64,000 bases of DNA from Hyphomonadaceae bacterium (GCA_024743315.1 JANSWU010000004.1:124001-188000); one strand, 5' to 3'. Positions 1-9,583 are shown, numbered from the stretch's first letter. A program made the numbers and translations. The notes: generated by a model not told the origin, from the letters alone.

Positions 1-842
<842 letters not shown>

Positions 843-1006
843 CTCCACGCTTCCAATCGCTATTCCGGGGCAGGCTACCCGGTCCGGCACGAAGGTGTCA
901 ACTCAGTTTTACGTCTATCACACTTGACGTTTTGCGAATGATACGCAACAACCAATACGAGTATAAATTACTATGTCACTCGCGGAATATCTGTTAAGGA
1001 TGAAAG
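843..1006. promoter_or_regulatory. Divergent control region between bchF and the orf77-ppaA-ppsR side
   Basis: This 164-bp non-coding stretch separates leftward bchF from the rightward regulator genes. It holds one imperfect PpsR-type box, TGTCAACTCAGTTTTACG at 896-913 (TGT-N12-ACG where the consensus is TGT-N12-ACA). The same bases give TTGACA on the minus strand, a good -35 for bchF, but the matching -10 (TAGCCT or GTAGCC) is weak. No convincing rightward promoter was found. A TATAAA lies at 962-967 with no well-placed -35. Confidence 0.4.
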
Positions 1007-1240
1007 ATGCGACAAACCAACCCACGCGGATTTTCCCCTGTGGCGAGACTTTCAGAGATCTCGGATGAGTTTGATCGCGACACTCGCCATGCGCGCACTA
1101 CGGCGCTGGTTATGACAGCGAACACAAATAAAAAGAAAGACGGCGACGGACTGAGCGGTTCGGGAGCAAAGATAGATCGTCCACCAAACTTGGTGAACGC
1201 CATCAGACGCCCTCGGATCCGTCATACCATGATGATGTAA
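1007..1240 (+). CDS. Small basic protein of unknown function (77 aa) upstream of ppaA-ppsR
   Basis: I do not recognise this protein. The case for it being real is its start: AAGGA at 996-1000, six bases before the ATG. The stop lies 33 bp before the ppaA start on the same strand, as in an operon. The product is hydrophilic and rich in Arg, Lys, Asn and Thr, with no membrane segment or signal peptide, and ends in three Met residues. It could be a small regulator, a leader peptide that couples translation into ppaA, or a chance ORF in a promoter region. Codon choice is not decisive. Confidence 0.4.
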   Translation: MRQTNPRGFSPVARLSEISDEFDRDTRHARTTALVMTANTNKKKDGDGLSGSGAKIDRPPNLVNAIRRPRIRHTMMM

Positions 1241-1273
1241 GCGAAACGTGGCCATCGAACCTGGAGGGTTGAG

Positions 1274-2167
1274 GTGGTGGATAAATCGGAAAGATACGAT
1301 CGAGCGGTTCGCGTCGACGTCTCCCCTATGGATGACTTCGCCTTCGACCTATCATGCCCGTCCGAAACGCCACAAAAACCACCCAATCCGGCAAATGATC
1401 TGCTCAAGACCATTGAAACCGATATTCTACCAAGACTGATGTTGGTGCACGCCTCGGAGCACGCAGATCGTCTCGAAGCCGAGCCCGCCGCGACAGAGAT
1501 TGACGACGAACAAGTCACCCACTTTGTTTGGCTGATGACCGATCAAAGCGCGTCATCCGGACAGGATTTCGTCGACGCGCTGCTTCGGACAGGCACCCCA
1601 ATTGAGCGCATCTACCTCGACCTGTTTGCCCCGGCTGCCCGGCGCATGGGCGAGTTCTGGGAGCAGGACACTCGATCCTTCACGGATGTCACCATAGGTC
1701 TCTGCCGACTGCACGAATTACTGCGTCACAATACGATCAATCCGACGCGGTCTCAGATGGTCTCTTCCCTTGAAGCCCCGACCATCTTGCTATCGACGGC
1801 ATGCGAAGATCAGCACGTATTTGGTATTCTGATGGTCGCTGAATTCTTCCGCAAAGAGGGCTGGCAAGTACGATGCGAGCCGGGCGCGAGCACGAAAGAA
1901 TTGGCGCGGATTGTTTCAGACCGCAGTTTCGATGTGATTGGCCTGTCTATTGCACGTTCGGTGGCCCCAGATGAGATAACCAGAGTAATCCAGAAAGTGC
2001 GCAAATCTTCGCGAAACAAGGACACAAAGATCTTCCTCGGAGGCGCCCTCGTCCAGAGAGATCAGTCTATCGCACAAGCTGTCGGCGCGGATGGTGTTTC
2101 AATAGATGCTTCCCAAGCGCCAAGTGCGGCCAAGCGGCTATTGGCAGATACACGAGTCGGCTGCTAA
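1274..2167 (+). CDS. ppaA: Cobalamin-binding antirepressor of PpsR (PpaA/AerR family)
   Basis: This 297-residue protein belongs to the PpaA/AerR family, which binds cobalamin and modulates PpsR/CrtJ in response to light and oxygen. The central part (about residues 70-165) resembles the helical B12 cap domain. The C-terminal part (about 170-295) is a B12-binding Rossmann fold, with the cofactor motif DQHVFG around residue 178 and a GLSIA segment further on. The GTG start at 1274 was chosen because GGAGG at 1263-1267 sits six bases upstream. An internal ATG at 1328 could give a shorter form, as reported for AerR of Rhodobacter capsulatus. ppsR follows 32 bp downstream, the standard pairing. Confidence 0.9.
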   Translation: MVDKSERYDRAVRVDVSPMDDFAFDLSCPSETPQKPPNPANDLLKTIETDILPRLMLVHASEHADRLEAEPAATEIDDEQVTHFVWLMTDQSASSGQDFVDALLRTGTPIERIYLDLFAPAARRMGEFWEQDTRSFTDVTIGLCRLHELLRHNTINPTRSQMVSSLEAPTILLSTACEDQHVFGILMVAEFFRKEGWQVRCEPGASTKELARIVSDRSFDVIGLSIARSVAPDEITRVIQKVRKSSRNKDTKIFLGGALVQRDQSIAQAVGADGVSIDASQAPSAAKRLLADTRVGC

Positions 2168-2199
2168 GGAGCCAAACTTTCTCAACCATTGGTAGGAAC

Positions 2200-3627
2200 A
2201 TGGACGCAAAATCTTCCGATATTCCGCCGCATCGAAACGAGCGGGCCGGCTTTCAGGCTCCGGCGGAATATCTGCAAGACCTCTCTGTAGATCGTGTGGC
2301 CGAGCTGATTGGCGCGGCTGCCGATATCGCATTGGTGGTCGAGAAGGGGATCGTAAAAGACGTAGCTTTGGCGCATTCAAGCTTGATCGCCAATGGCTAC
2401 CAAGAAACCTGGCTGGATAAGCCATGGATTGAAACCGTCACGATTGAGAGTCGGCCCAAGATCGAAGCCCTACTGAGGAATGACAGTGAAGACCCAGCCT
2501 GGCGGCAGGTCAATCATATTTCAAAGTCAGCCTTGGACGTTCCGGTGCAGTACACAACCGTGCCGGTCGCCGGCGATGACCGCATTCTGGCACTCGGACG
2601 GGATTTGTCGGAAATCTCCTTGCTCCAGCAAAGGCTGATTACAGCGCATCAGGACCTGGAGCGTGATTATTCGCGCATGCGTATGGCGGAAGGTCGATAT
2701 CGTCTCCTGTTCAATACCAGCAGCGAAGCCATCATCATCGTCAATGCCGAGGATTGGAAGATTGAAGAAGCCAATCTCTCGGCGGAGCAAATGATCGAAC
2801 GCGCGCACACAGATCTGGTTGGCAAGCCGATCAGTGATGCGTTTAAGTCGTCATCGACGGGTCGTCTGAACACGCTGATCGCATCGGCCGCGACGCGCGG
2901 CGTTTCGAGTGAACCTGACTTGTCTCTGCAGTCTGGAAAAAAGGTCAGCTTGACCGCGTCTGCGTTTGCCGAAAGCGACCATAAACGAGTCATTCTTCGC
3001 CTCAGCGATGTGGACACGGGTCAGGCATCTGCGCAGGATAACCCGGCGCTGGACAAAATGATCGACCATTTGCCTGATGGCTTGGTCATCGCCGATGGGG
3101 ATCAACGAATCCTTCGCGTCAACGAGACCTTCGCGCAGTCCGCTCAATTATCCTCCGCGCAGGACGCCAAAGGCGCGCCACTAAGCTCGTATCTCGGTCG
3201 CTCGCCGACCGATATCAATGTGTTATACTCGACCCTTAAAAAGAATGGTTTGGTGCGCAATTTCGCGACCATTACCCGCGATCGATTTGGCAGCGAAGAC
3301 AAAGTCGAGGTGTCCGCTGTATCTGCCCCGACACAAAGCGGCACAGTCTATGCCTTTTCGGTCCGGAGTGTTTCACGGCGGCTGACCCAAACCCCACGTC
3401 TGGATGAGAAATTACCCAGCGCGACAACCGATTTCACTGAACTCGTCGGACGGGTCCCGCTCAAGGATATCGTCAATGAGTCAACGATTTTAATCGAACG
3501 TCTATGCATTGAAGCGGCGCTAAAAATTTCAGCCAATAATCGTGCCTCAGCCGCGGAAATGCTGGGTCTCAGCCGCCAGGGATTATACTCCAAGCTGAAG
3601 CGCGTCGGGCTTGAACCGGGCGAGTAA
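2200..3627 (+). CDS. ppsR: Photosynthesis repressor PpsR/CrtJ, PAS-PAS-HTH regulator
   Basis: PpsR represses bch, crt and puf genes by binding TGT-N12-ACA boxes. The 475-residue protein has an N-terminal PAS-like domain (about 25-140), a glutamine-containing helix (about 145-165), two more PAS domains (about 170-275 and 285-395) and a Fis-type helix-turn-helix at 434-475 (ASAAEMLGLSRQGLYSKLKR). Its only cysteine is Cys436, at the position of the redox-active HTH cysteine (Cys420 in CrtJ). The inter-PAS cysteine that partners it in the Rhodobacter proteins (Cys249 or Cys251) is absent, so the intramolecular disulfide cannot form. Targets visible in this window are bchC, crtE/crtC and crtB, with weaker boxes at bchF and idi. 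Confidence 0.95.
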   Translation: MDAKSSDIPPHRNERAGFQAPAEYLQDLSVDRVAELIGAAADIALVVEKGIVKDVALAHSSLIANGYQETWLDKPWIETVTIESRPKIEALLRNDSEDPAWRQVNHISKSALDVPVQYTTVPVAGDDRILALGRDLSEISLLQQRLITAHQDLERDYSRMRMAEGRYRLLFNTSSEAIIIVNAEDWKIEEANLSAEQMIERAHTDLVGKPISDAFKSSSTGRLNTLIASAATRGVSSEPDLSLQSGKKVSLTASAFAESDHKRVILRLSDVDTGQASAQDNPALDKMIDHLPDGLVIADGDQRILRVNETFAQSAQLSSAQDAKGAPLSSYLGRSPTDINVLYSTLKKNGLVRNFATITRDRFGSEDKVEVSAVSAPTQSGTVYAFSVRSVSRRLTQTPRLDEKLPSATTDFTELVGRVPLKDIVNESTILIERLCIEAALKISANNRASAAEMLGLSRQGLYSKLKRVGLEPGE

Positions 3628-3657
3628 AAAAACGTCGCGGCAAAGCGTCTACGCTGA

Positions 3658-3686
3658 TTGACACTCTTGACTGTCCACCCTAGCGT
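3658..3686 (+). promoter_or_regulatory. Sigma70-type promoter of bchG, predicted leaderless
   Basis: TTGACA at 3658-3663 is a perfect -35. A 17-bp spacer leads to TAGCGT at 3681-3686. Only six bases separate the -10 from the bchG ATG at 3693, so the expected transcription start falls on the A of the ATG. No TGT-N12-ACA box overlaps it. This gives bchG its own promoter downstream of ppsR. Confidence 0.5.
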
Positions 3687-3692
3687 GGCGGC

Positions 3693-4619
3693 ATGTCGGG
3701 ATCACCCATTCCATTGACAATGAATACGCGCCCAAATTGGCGCGATATCCTAGAATTGTCGAAGCCGGTCACCTGGTTTCCACCCATGTGGGCGTTTGCC
3801 TGCGGCGTCATTTCCACCGGTCAGGCATCCGCGACGCATTGGCCGTTTATCGTTGGCGGTGTCTTGCTCGCCGGCCCCATGGTCTGCGCCGCCAGTCAAG
3901 CGATCAATGATTGGTTTGATCGCCATGTTGACGCCATCAATGAACCCGGGCGCCCGATACCATCCGGCCGGATCCCTGGGCGCTGGGGCCTCTATCTCGG
4001 ACTGTTTTGGTCGGCTGTGTCGCTTCTGGTCGGCGCCGCGCTCGGCATCTGGGCCTTTGTTGCGACAGTCGTGGCGGTGGCCCTCGCCTGGCTCTACAGC
4101 GCGCCGCCCATACGTTTCAAAGAGGATGGCTGGAGCGGCCCGGCCGTGGTCGGAATTGCTTATGAAGGGGTCGCCTGGTTCACGGGAGCCGCGGTGATCC
4201 TACATGCCGCCCCAGGCCCCTACATATTGGCCGCGGTCATTCTTTATTCGCTTGGGGCCCACGGCATCATGACCCTGAACGATTTCAAAGCGCTTGAGGG
4301 CGACCGGCAATCCGGCGTCAAATCGCTGCCGGTTCGGTTTGGCGTCGAACGCGCGGCGCAAATTGCGTGCGTCGTCATGCTTGCGGCGCAAGCCGTGGTG
4401 ATTGCCGGACTGCTTTACATTGGCATGTACATGCATGCCGCTTTGGTCGGCGCCCTTGTCATCGCCCAAGCCTGGCTGATGACCATTCTGTTGCAGGACC
4501 CGAAAGCAAAAGCGCCCTGGTTCAATGCAACGGGCACGCTGCTTTATGTGTTGGGCATGCTGATCACGGCTTTCGCCCTAGGCTCGATAGATGGGGGGCC
4601 AACATGGACACTGAGTTAG
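3693..4619 (+). CDS. bchG: Bacteriochlorophyll synthase (bacteriochlorophyllide a geranylgeranyl/phytyl transferase)
   Basis: BchG is an integral-membrane UbiA-family prenyltransferase that esterifies bacteriochlorophyllide a with geranylgeranyl diphosphate. The polyprenyl-diphosphate-binding motif NDWFDRHVDAINEPGRPIPS lies near residues 70-90, and the second aspartate-rich motif NDFKALEGDRQSG near 193-205. About eight or nine hydrophobic segments fit the family, as does the length of 308 residues. The ATG at 3693 fits a leaderless transcript; Met10 (3720) is an alternative start but has no Shine-Dalgarno. Its 3' end overlaps the next gene by 16 bp. Confidence 0.95.
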   Translation: MSGSPIPLTMNTRPNWRDILELSKPVTWFPPMWAFACGVISTGQASATHWPFIVGGVLLAGPMVCAASQAINDWFDRHVDAINEPGRPIPSGRIPGRWGLYLGLFWSAVSLLVGAALGIWAFVATVVAVALAWLYSAPPIRFKEDGWSGPAVVGIAYEGVAWFTGAAVILHAAPGPYILAAVILYSLGAHGIMTLNDFKALEGDRQSGVKSLPVRFGVERAAQIACVVMLAAQAVVIAGLLYIGMYMHAALVGALVIAQAWLMTILLQDPKAKAPWFNATGTLLYVLGMLITAFALGSIDGGPTWTLS

Positions 4620-5950
4620 ACGGACCAAACATTGGCTGGCTTGGGATTTTTCGTCTCGGCCTAGTTCAGGCAGCCCTTGGGGCCATCGTTATTCTGACGA
4701 CCTCGACGCTAAACCGCGTCATGGTGGTTGAACTCGCGCTTCCAGCGTCTTTGCCGGGCGCGCTGGTTGGATGGCATTATGCGGTCCAGCTCTCACGGCC
4801 AAGATGGGGCTATGGGTCAGATGTCGGCGGGCGCCGGGCACCATGGATCATTGGCGGCATGGTCACCTTGGCGATCGGTGCGATCGGCGCGGCCGCCTCA
4901 ACCGCTTTGATGGCGACGGAGACCGTGGCTGGCATTCTTTGCGCAGTGCTCGCTTTTTTCGTGATCGGTGTCGGTGTTGGCGCCGCCGGAACCAACCTGC
5001 TCGCTCTGCTGGCGACCCATACCAAACCGGCGCGCAAAGCCGCTGCGGCGGCGATCACCTGGATCATGATGATTGTCGGCTTCATTATTACCGCTGGCGT
5101 CGCGGGCGCGATGTTAGAGCCCTTCTCGCTGGGACGCCTGGTCCAAGTCACCACGATCGTCTCTCTGGTCGCGGTTGCCGTGGCTGCACTTGCCGTGTGG
5201 GGTGTTGAGGGTCGGCATGCCGGATTGCGAACAGGATCTGACGCCGCCAAAGGCGCTTTCATTGCAACGTTCAAAGAAGTGTGGAGCGAAGCACAAGCGC
5301 GGCGGTTCACGATTTTTGTGTTTGTCTCAATGCTCGCCTATAGCGCACAGGATCTGATCCTCGAACCGTTCGCGGGTCTGATCTACGGCTACACACCCGG
5401 TGAGTCGACGAGCCTGGCCGGTATCCAGAATATGGGTGTCTTGCTCGGCATGATCGTCACCGCCGTGCTAGGAACTGTCGTCGGCAAGTCGCGCGCAAGA
5501 TTCATGCGCCAATGGACTATTTTCGGATGTTTCGCCTCAGCAATCGCGCTCGCAGCGCTGTGTGCGGCTGCGATCATTGGCCCGACCTGGCCGCTCCAAC
5601 CGACCGTGTTCGGTCTGGGTCTGGCAAATGGCGCCTTCGCTGTGGCCGCTATTGGCTCGATGATGACGCTGGCGAGCGCTGGGGCAGAAGGACGCGAAGG
5701 CACGCGCATGGGCTTGTGGGGCGCGGCGCAGGCGATTGCCTTTGGGATTGGCGGCTTTTTGGGCGCAAGCGCGCTCGACGTCACGCGCGCCGTGTTTGCT
5801 GAAACCGCCCCTGCTTTCGCGGCCGTGTTCGCCGTCGAAGGTGTGCTCTTCATCGTTGCGGCCGGATGCGCCGCCTGGGTTGGCAAGTCGAGCGGCGATG
5901 ACACGCATATCCCTGCCCTGCCTTCAGCCGAATTGATCGCTGCCGAATAA
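4604..5950 (+). CDS. BCH2/PucC-family major-facilitator protein of the photosynthesis cluster
   Basis: This 448-residue membrane protein has about twelve hydrophobic segments and belongs to the BCH2/PucC/LhaA family, thought to help deliver bacteriochlorophyll or assemble antenna complexes. Recognisable parts are the N-terminal TLNRVMVVELALPASLPGAL and WHYAVQLSRPRWGYGSDVGG regions. The position between bchG and bchP is the classic place of the orf428-type member. I start it at the ATG at 4604 (preceded by GGGG), inside the last codons of bchG, because the longer open frame upstream is only the shadow of bchG. Its exact substrate is unproven even in better-studied relatives. Confidence 0.88.
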   Translation: MDTELDGPNIGWLGIFRLGLVQAALGAIVILTTSTLNRVMVVELALPASLPGALVGWHYAVQLSRPRWGYGSDVGGRRAPWIIGGMVTLAIGAIGAAASTALMATETVAGILCAVLAFFVIGVGVGAAGTNLLALLATHTKPARKAAAAAITWIMMIVGFIITAGVAGAMLEPFSLGRLVQVTTIVSLVAVAVAALAVWGVEGRHAGLRTGSDAAKGAFIATFKEVWSEAQARRFTIFVFVSMLAYSAQDLILEPFAGLIYGYTPGESTSLAGIQNMGVLLGMIVTAVLGTVVGKSRARFMRQWTIFGCFASAIALAALCAAAIIGPTWPLQPTVFGLGLANGAFAVAAIGSMMTLASAGAEGREGTRMGLWGAAQAIAFGIGGFLGASALDVTRAVFAETAPAFAAVFAVEGVLFIVAAGCAAWVGKSSGDDTHIPALPSAELIAAE

Positions 5951-5963
5951 TTGGAGACCCATC

Positions 5964-7193
5964 ATGACCCCGACCTTGCCTGAGCCTGAACTCTATGACG
6001 CTATTGTCGTCGGTGGTGGCCCGGCGGGGGCGACCGCGGCACAATTGCTGGCCGATCAGAACCACAAGGTTCTTCTGATTGACAAGCCGGGACGGATCAA
6101 ACCCTGCGGCGGGGCCATCCCACCTCGTTTGGTGCAAGACTTTCAGATTCCAGAAACGCAAATTGTCGCGCGCGCCAAAACCGCCCGCATGGTCTCTCCA
6201 AAGGGCCGGATGGTGGATATGCCGATCAATGGCGGATCCGTTGCCATGGTGGATCGCGAGCATTTTGACGAATGGCTGCGCCAGCGCGCGGCGCAACATG
6301 GCGCCGAACGGATGGATGGTGAATTTGTCGGTCTTGAGCGCGATGCAAATGGTCGCGCCATCATCCTGTGCCGTCCGCACGGCGCGGACCGCAACGCCGA
6401 ACCGGTTCGCCTGATGACAAAATCCGTGATTGGCGCCGACGGGGCCCGCTCGCGCATCGCCAAAGAAGAAGTCGGTGGGGAACAACCGAAAAGCGTGTTC
6501 GCCTATCACGAAATCATTCGCTCTCCCAAAACCGCCGATCCGGACCGGTTCGAGGGCTCACGCTGCGAAATTCGTTATGAAGGTCGCCTGTCGCCCGATT
6601 TCTATGCCTGGATCTTTCCGCATGGCGAGACCACCAGTGTCGGTGTGGGCAGCGCGCAAAAGGGTTTCTCCTTGCGCCAGGCGGTGACCGATCTACGCGG
6701 CGACGCTGCCTTGGATACTGCCGAGACAATCCGCACCGAAGGCGCGCCAATCCCACTCAAGCCAATGAAGAAATGGGACAATGGAAAAGACGTCATCCTT
6801 GCCGGCGATGCGGCCGGTTGCGTCGCGCCAGCATCAGGTGAAGGCATCTATTACGCTATGCTCGGCGGCGAAGTTGCGGCCGAGGCGGTGCACGAATTGC
6901 TGATTACCGAAAATCCGAAAGCCCTCGCCAAGGCGCGCAAACGCTACATGAAAGAGCATGGCAAAGTCTTCTTCATCCTCGGGATCATGCAACATTTCTG
7001 GTATCGCAATGACAAGCGTCGCGAGCGCTTCGTGAACATTTGCGATGATCCGGATGTCCAACGCCTGACCTGGGAAGCCTATATGAATAAGCGCCTGGTG
7101 CGGGCCAATCCGATGGCCCATATCCGAATTTTCGTGAAAGATATGGCGCACTTATTGGGACTTGTTCGAGTGGAAGACCAACGGTCACGATAA
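5964..7193 (+). CDS. bchP: Geranylgeranyl reductase
   Basis: BchP is the FAD-dependent reductase that converts the geranylgeranyl tail of bacteriochlorophyll to phytyl. The protein (409 residues) begins with a dinucleotide-binding motif, VVGGGPAGATAAQLL (about residues 14-28), followed by the family motif KPCGGAIPPR. The second flavin contact, ILAGDAAGCVAPASGEGIYYA, lies near residue 280. TTGGAG precedes the ATG by nine bases. It lies 13 bp after the PucC-like gene, so bchG, that gene and bchP form one unit. Confidence 0.96.
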   Translation: MTPTLPEPELYDAIVVGGGPAGATAAQLLADQNHKVLLIDKPGRIKPCGGAIPPRLVQDFQIPETQIVARAKTARMVSPKGRMVDMPINGGSVAMVDREHFDEWLRQRAAQHGAERMDGEFVGLERDANGRAIILCRPHGADRNAEPVRLMTKSVIGADGARSRIAKEEVGGEQPKSVFAYHEIIRSPKTADPDRFEGSRCEIRYEGRLSPDFYAWIFPHGETTSVGVGSAQKGFSLRQAVTDLRGDAALDTAETIRTEGAPIPLKPMKKWDNGKDVILAGDAAGCVAPASGEGIYYAMLGGEVAAEAVHELLITENPKALAKARKRYMKEHGKVFFILGIMQHFWYRNDKRRERFVNICDDPDVQRLTWEAYMNKRLVRANPMAHIRIFVKDMAHLLGLVRVEDQRSR

Positions 7194-7297
7194 CCCTGAG
7201 CGGTCGACCTCTTAGCGCTACTCAGAATGCGATCCTGATCGCGTTTTTAGAAGAAGAAATCGTCGCTTTGTGAGGTGGTCTCGGATAAGCCTGTTTG

Positions 7298-7576
7298 ATG
7301 TCTATGGATCCCCACCTGATTGATGGCGTGCTCGCTCTTATCCTGGTCGAGCTGTTTGTGCTGGTGGCCGTGCTGCAACGCCTCGGCGCACAGCGTCTGA
7401 TTCCAGCCCTTTCCTGCTTCCTCCTCTCAGGCGCATTTCTGGTCTTGGCTTTGCGCTTGAGCCTTGCGGGATCGGAACACGGTGCAGCCATTCTTGCACT
7501 CTTGGCCTTTTCCTTTCCCGTCCACATCGCGACCTTGATCCTGGTCTGGCGCGCGTTCAAGCGAGATCGAAACTGA
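7298..7576 (+). CDS. Small membrane protein of unknown function in the photosynthesis cluster (92 aa)
   Basis: I do not recognise this gene. The product has three hydrophobic segments (about residues 8-26, 34-54 and 63-84) and a positively charged C-terminus (RAFKRDRN), consistent with a small inner-membrane protein. The ATG at 7298 or 7304 could start it; no strong Shine-Dalgarno stands at the right distance. It is co-directional with bchG-P and is followed 10 bp later by an intrinsic terminator, which supports it as the last gene of that unit. In Rhodobacter capsulatus this position after bchP is held by idi, which in this genome lies elsewhere in the cluster. Confidence 0.55.
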   Translation: MSMDPHLIDGVLALILVELFVLVAVLQRLGAQRLIPALSCFLLSGAFLVLALRLSLAGSEHGAAILALLAFSFPVHIATLILVWRAFKRDRN

Positions 7577-7586
7577 AGATACAAAG

Positions 7587-7620
7587 AAGCGGCGTGCTGC
7601 GACACGCCGCTTTCAGTTTG
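7587..7620. terminator. Intrinsic terminator between the bchG-P unit and pufM
   Basis: A perfect 10-bp inverted repeat, AAGCGGCGTG (7587-7596) and CACGCCGCTT (7603-7612), encloses a 6-nt loop and runs into a T-containing tract (TTTCAGTTT). On the minus strand the stem ends in CTT followed by T/G bases, so it may also stop puf readthrough. It lies between the convergent small membrane gene and pufM. Confidence 0.8.
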
Positions 7621-7692
7621 GGAGGTCACCGGCCTTTGAAGTGAGGTTGGAGTTCCAGGGCTTTCGCCCCAGACCCTCAGCCAGCTTTGATT

Positions 7693-8616
7693 TTAGAACC
7701 GGGCGAACCCGTTATCGATTCCCCAGAGATACCAATTGTCGACCACTGTGCCGGTCAACAGAATGCCGATCCCGCCTGTGATTGGACACAGGATCGCAAA
7801 CCACCAGGCCCAGCGGTGAATCGATTCCATGGAGGCATTGAAGCCCATGGTCCACCGCCAGAACAGCGCGGCGCGTTCTGATGCCGTGCCGCGATCAACA
7901 ATCTGTTCGACTTCACGCTCGCCGCCATATTTGCCCACCGCAAGGATTGTCGCGCCATGCATCGCGAACAGCAAAGCCGACCCATACAGGAAGACGATTG
8001 AGAGCATGTGGAACGGATTGTAGAACAGGTTGCCGTAAATCAGCGAGAAATTGTTCGTCCAATCGAGGTGCGAGAAGATCCCGAACGGAACTGCCTCAGA
8101 CCAGCTGCCCATCATCAATGGGCGAATAAACCCACAGACCAAGTAAAGCCAAATCGCAGCCGCAAAGGCCCACGCGACATGTGTGCCAAGCCCTAACTGT
8201 TTGGCGCGTCGGTACATCCGCACCCACCACAAAATAATCGCTGCGGTGAGGAAGAAGCCGGCAATCATCCACCAGCCCCCTTCTTCCAAAGGTGGCATCG
8301 GGTCGAGCCCGTGCTCGGGCAATGGTGCATCCAAAGACAGCCAAGGGAGCAGCCCGACAAACTTAATCGGATCCCAATTCACCGACGCCATCATGTTCAG
8401 CCCGATGACCTCGATCGCGATGAAGCCGCAAACCAATGAGGCGACACCAAAGAAGCCGAGATAGACGGGCCCGATTTGCGCATCGCCAATCTTGCCCATG
8501 ATATAGCTGAAGATCTGGACTTTCTCGCGCTTCCAATCGCCTTTGGGCAATTCAACGCCAGGGTCATAATGACCGCGGACCTGAACCTGTGTGAAGATAT
8601 TTTGATAGTCTGCCAT
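7693..8616 (-). CDS. pufM: Photosynthetic reaction centre subunit M
   Basis: PufM is the 307-residue M subunit of the type II reaction centre, with five transmembrane helices binding bacteriochlorophyll, bacteriopheophytin, the quinones and iron. Family features include the N-terminal [20 protein letters not shown], the special-pair region [26 protein letters not shown], and downstream histidines in [11 protein letters not shown] and [11 protein letters not shown] clear AGGAG lies eight bases before the ATG and overlaps the pufL stop. No pufC follows: downstream is a terminator and convergent genes, so the reaction centre lacks the tetrahaem subunit unless it is encoded elsewhere. Confidence 0.97.
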   Translation of the reverse strand: MADYQNIFTQVQVRGHYDPGVELPKGDWKREKVQIFSYIMGKIGDAQIGPVYLGFFGVASLVCGFIAIEVIGLNMMASVNWDPIKFVGLLPWLSLDAPLPEHGLDPMPPLEEGGWWMIAGFFLTAAIILWWVRMYRRAKQLGLGTHVAWAFAAAIWLYLVCGFIRPLMMGSWSEAVPFGIFSHLDWTNNFSLIYGNLFYNPFHMLSIVFLYGSALLFAMHGATILAVGKYGGEREVEQIVDRGTASERAALFWRWTMGFNASMESIHRWAWWFAILCPITGGIGILLTGTVVDNWYLWGIDNGFARF

Positions 8617-8627
8617 GGTTCAGTCTC

Positions 8628-9455
8628 CTAATCCGCCCAAATCGGGATGTTCTGCCACCAGTCCCACCAAGTGATCCAAGACCCCTCATAGAGCGGTCCG
8701 CTGATGACGATGCAGATTGCACTCCAGACCCCGGCCGACAGCGCCAGGAATAAGCCCACCCGGTGGATGCCGAGCGTGCCGACTGAATAGCCGATCGTGT
8801 CGCGGAAGAAGGAGTTTTCGTGCTCAGGGGCTTTGACTTCTTGACCTTTGCCAGGGTTGACCGCAGAGAGCACTGCGCCCCCGTGCATGGCGAGCGCCAG
8901 CGTGGTCGTGAAGAAGAATGTAATCGCGACCATATGGGCGGGATTGTAATGGAAGTTGCCATACTGGTACCCGACATTCGAGACCCAGTCCAAATGGCTC
9001 ATAATGCCATATGGAAATCCGTAACCCCAGGCCCCCATTAGGAAGGGTCGGATGACAACCAAAGTGACATAGGCAAACACCGCGACGCCAAAAGCGAAGG
9101 GAACATGATAGCCCATGCCGAGTTTTCGACTGATCTCAACTTCGCGCAATAACCACGATCCGAACGCGCCAATGGCACAGAACGTGATCAATTGCCAAAG
9201 GCCGCCTTCTGCCAGCGGAGCAAAACCAAGTCCATAACTGACATCTGGCGGATCAATACTGATCAACCAAGGGTTCCAAGTATCGCCCATGGACGCACCG
9301 AGAAAAATCAGTGCCGTGCCAAGCGCGGCGAAAAATGCGGTGGTGACCCCGAAGAACCCGACATAAAAAGGTCCCACCCAAAAATCGAACAGATCCCCAC
9401 CGAGTAGGGTCCCGCCACGAATTCTGTATTTTCGTTCAAAACTAAGTAACGCCAT
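8628..9455 (-). CDS. pufL: Photosynthetic reaction centre subunit L
   Basis: PufL is the 275-residue L subunit, partner of PufM. The N-terminus ([20 protein letters not shown]) is highly typical. Ligand histidines sit in [42 protein letters not shown] and [13 protein letters not shown] stands eight bases before the ATG. A 141-bp gap holding a strong stem-loop separates it from pufA, and pufM follows 11 bp downstream. Confidence 0.97.
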   Translation of the reverse strand: MALLSFERKYRIRGGTLLGGDLFDFWVGPFYVGFFGVTTAFFAALGTALIFLGASMGDTWNPWLISIDPPDVSYGLGFAPLAEGGLWQLITFCAIGAFGSWLLREVEISRKLGMGYHVPFAFGVAVFAYVTLVVIRPFLMGAWGYGFPYGIMSHLDWVSNVGYQYGNFHYNPAHMVAITFFFTTTLALAMHGGAVLSAVNPGKGQEVKAPEHENSFFRDTIGYSVGTLGIHRVGLFLALSAGVWSAICIVISGPLYEGSWITWWDWWQNIPIWAD

Positions 9456-9537
9456 TTCGTGCGCCTCTCGTATTGGTCAGACTGTCTCGATCATGTGGCC
9501 ATGATCCGTGGCGAGTCTGTCGTATACTGTGTAAAGG

Positions 9538-9583
9538 GTGGCGACCGGCTTTAACGGGGTGTCCCGAAGCCGCCGACCGCCAC
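9538..9583 (-). other. pufA-pufL intercistronic stem-loop
   Basis: In minus-strand RNA, GTGGCGGUCGGC (9583-9572) can pair over its whole length with GCCGGUCGCCAC (9549-9538), two of the twelve pairs being G-U wobbles. The loop is 22 nt and contains a further short GC stem. On the plus strand the wobble positions become A-C mismatches, so the fold is specific to puf mRNA. Hairpins at this point in Rhodobacter stabilise the pufBA segment and raise LH1 over the reaction centre; the same role is inferred here. Confidence 0.7.

Noticed and set aside
4367-4603. N-terminal extension of the PucC-like gene
   Set aside because: These 79 codons are the +1 shadow of bchG. The membrane-protein sequence begins only after the ATG at 4604.
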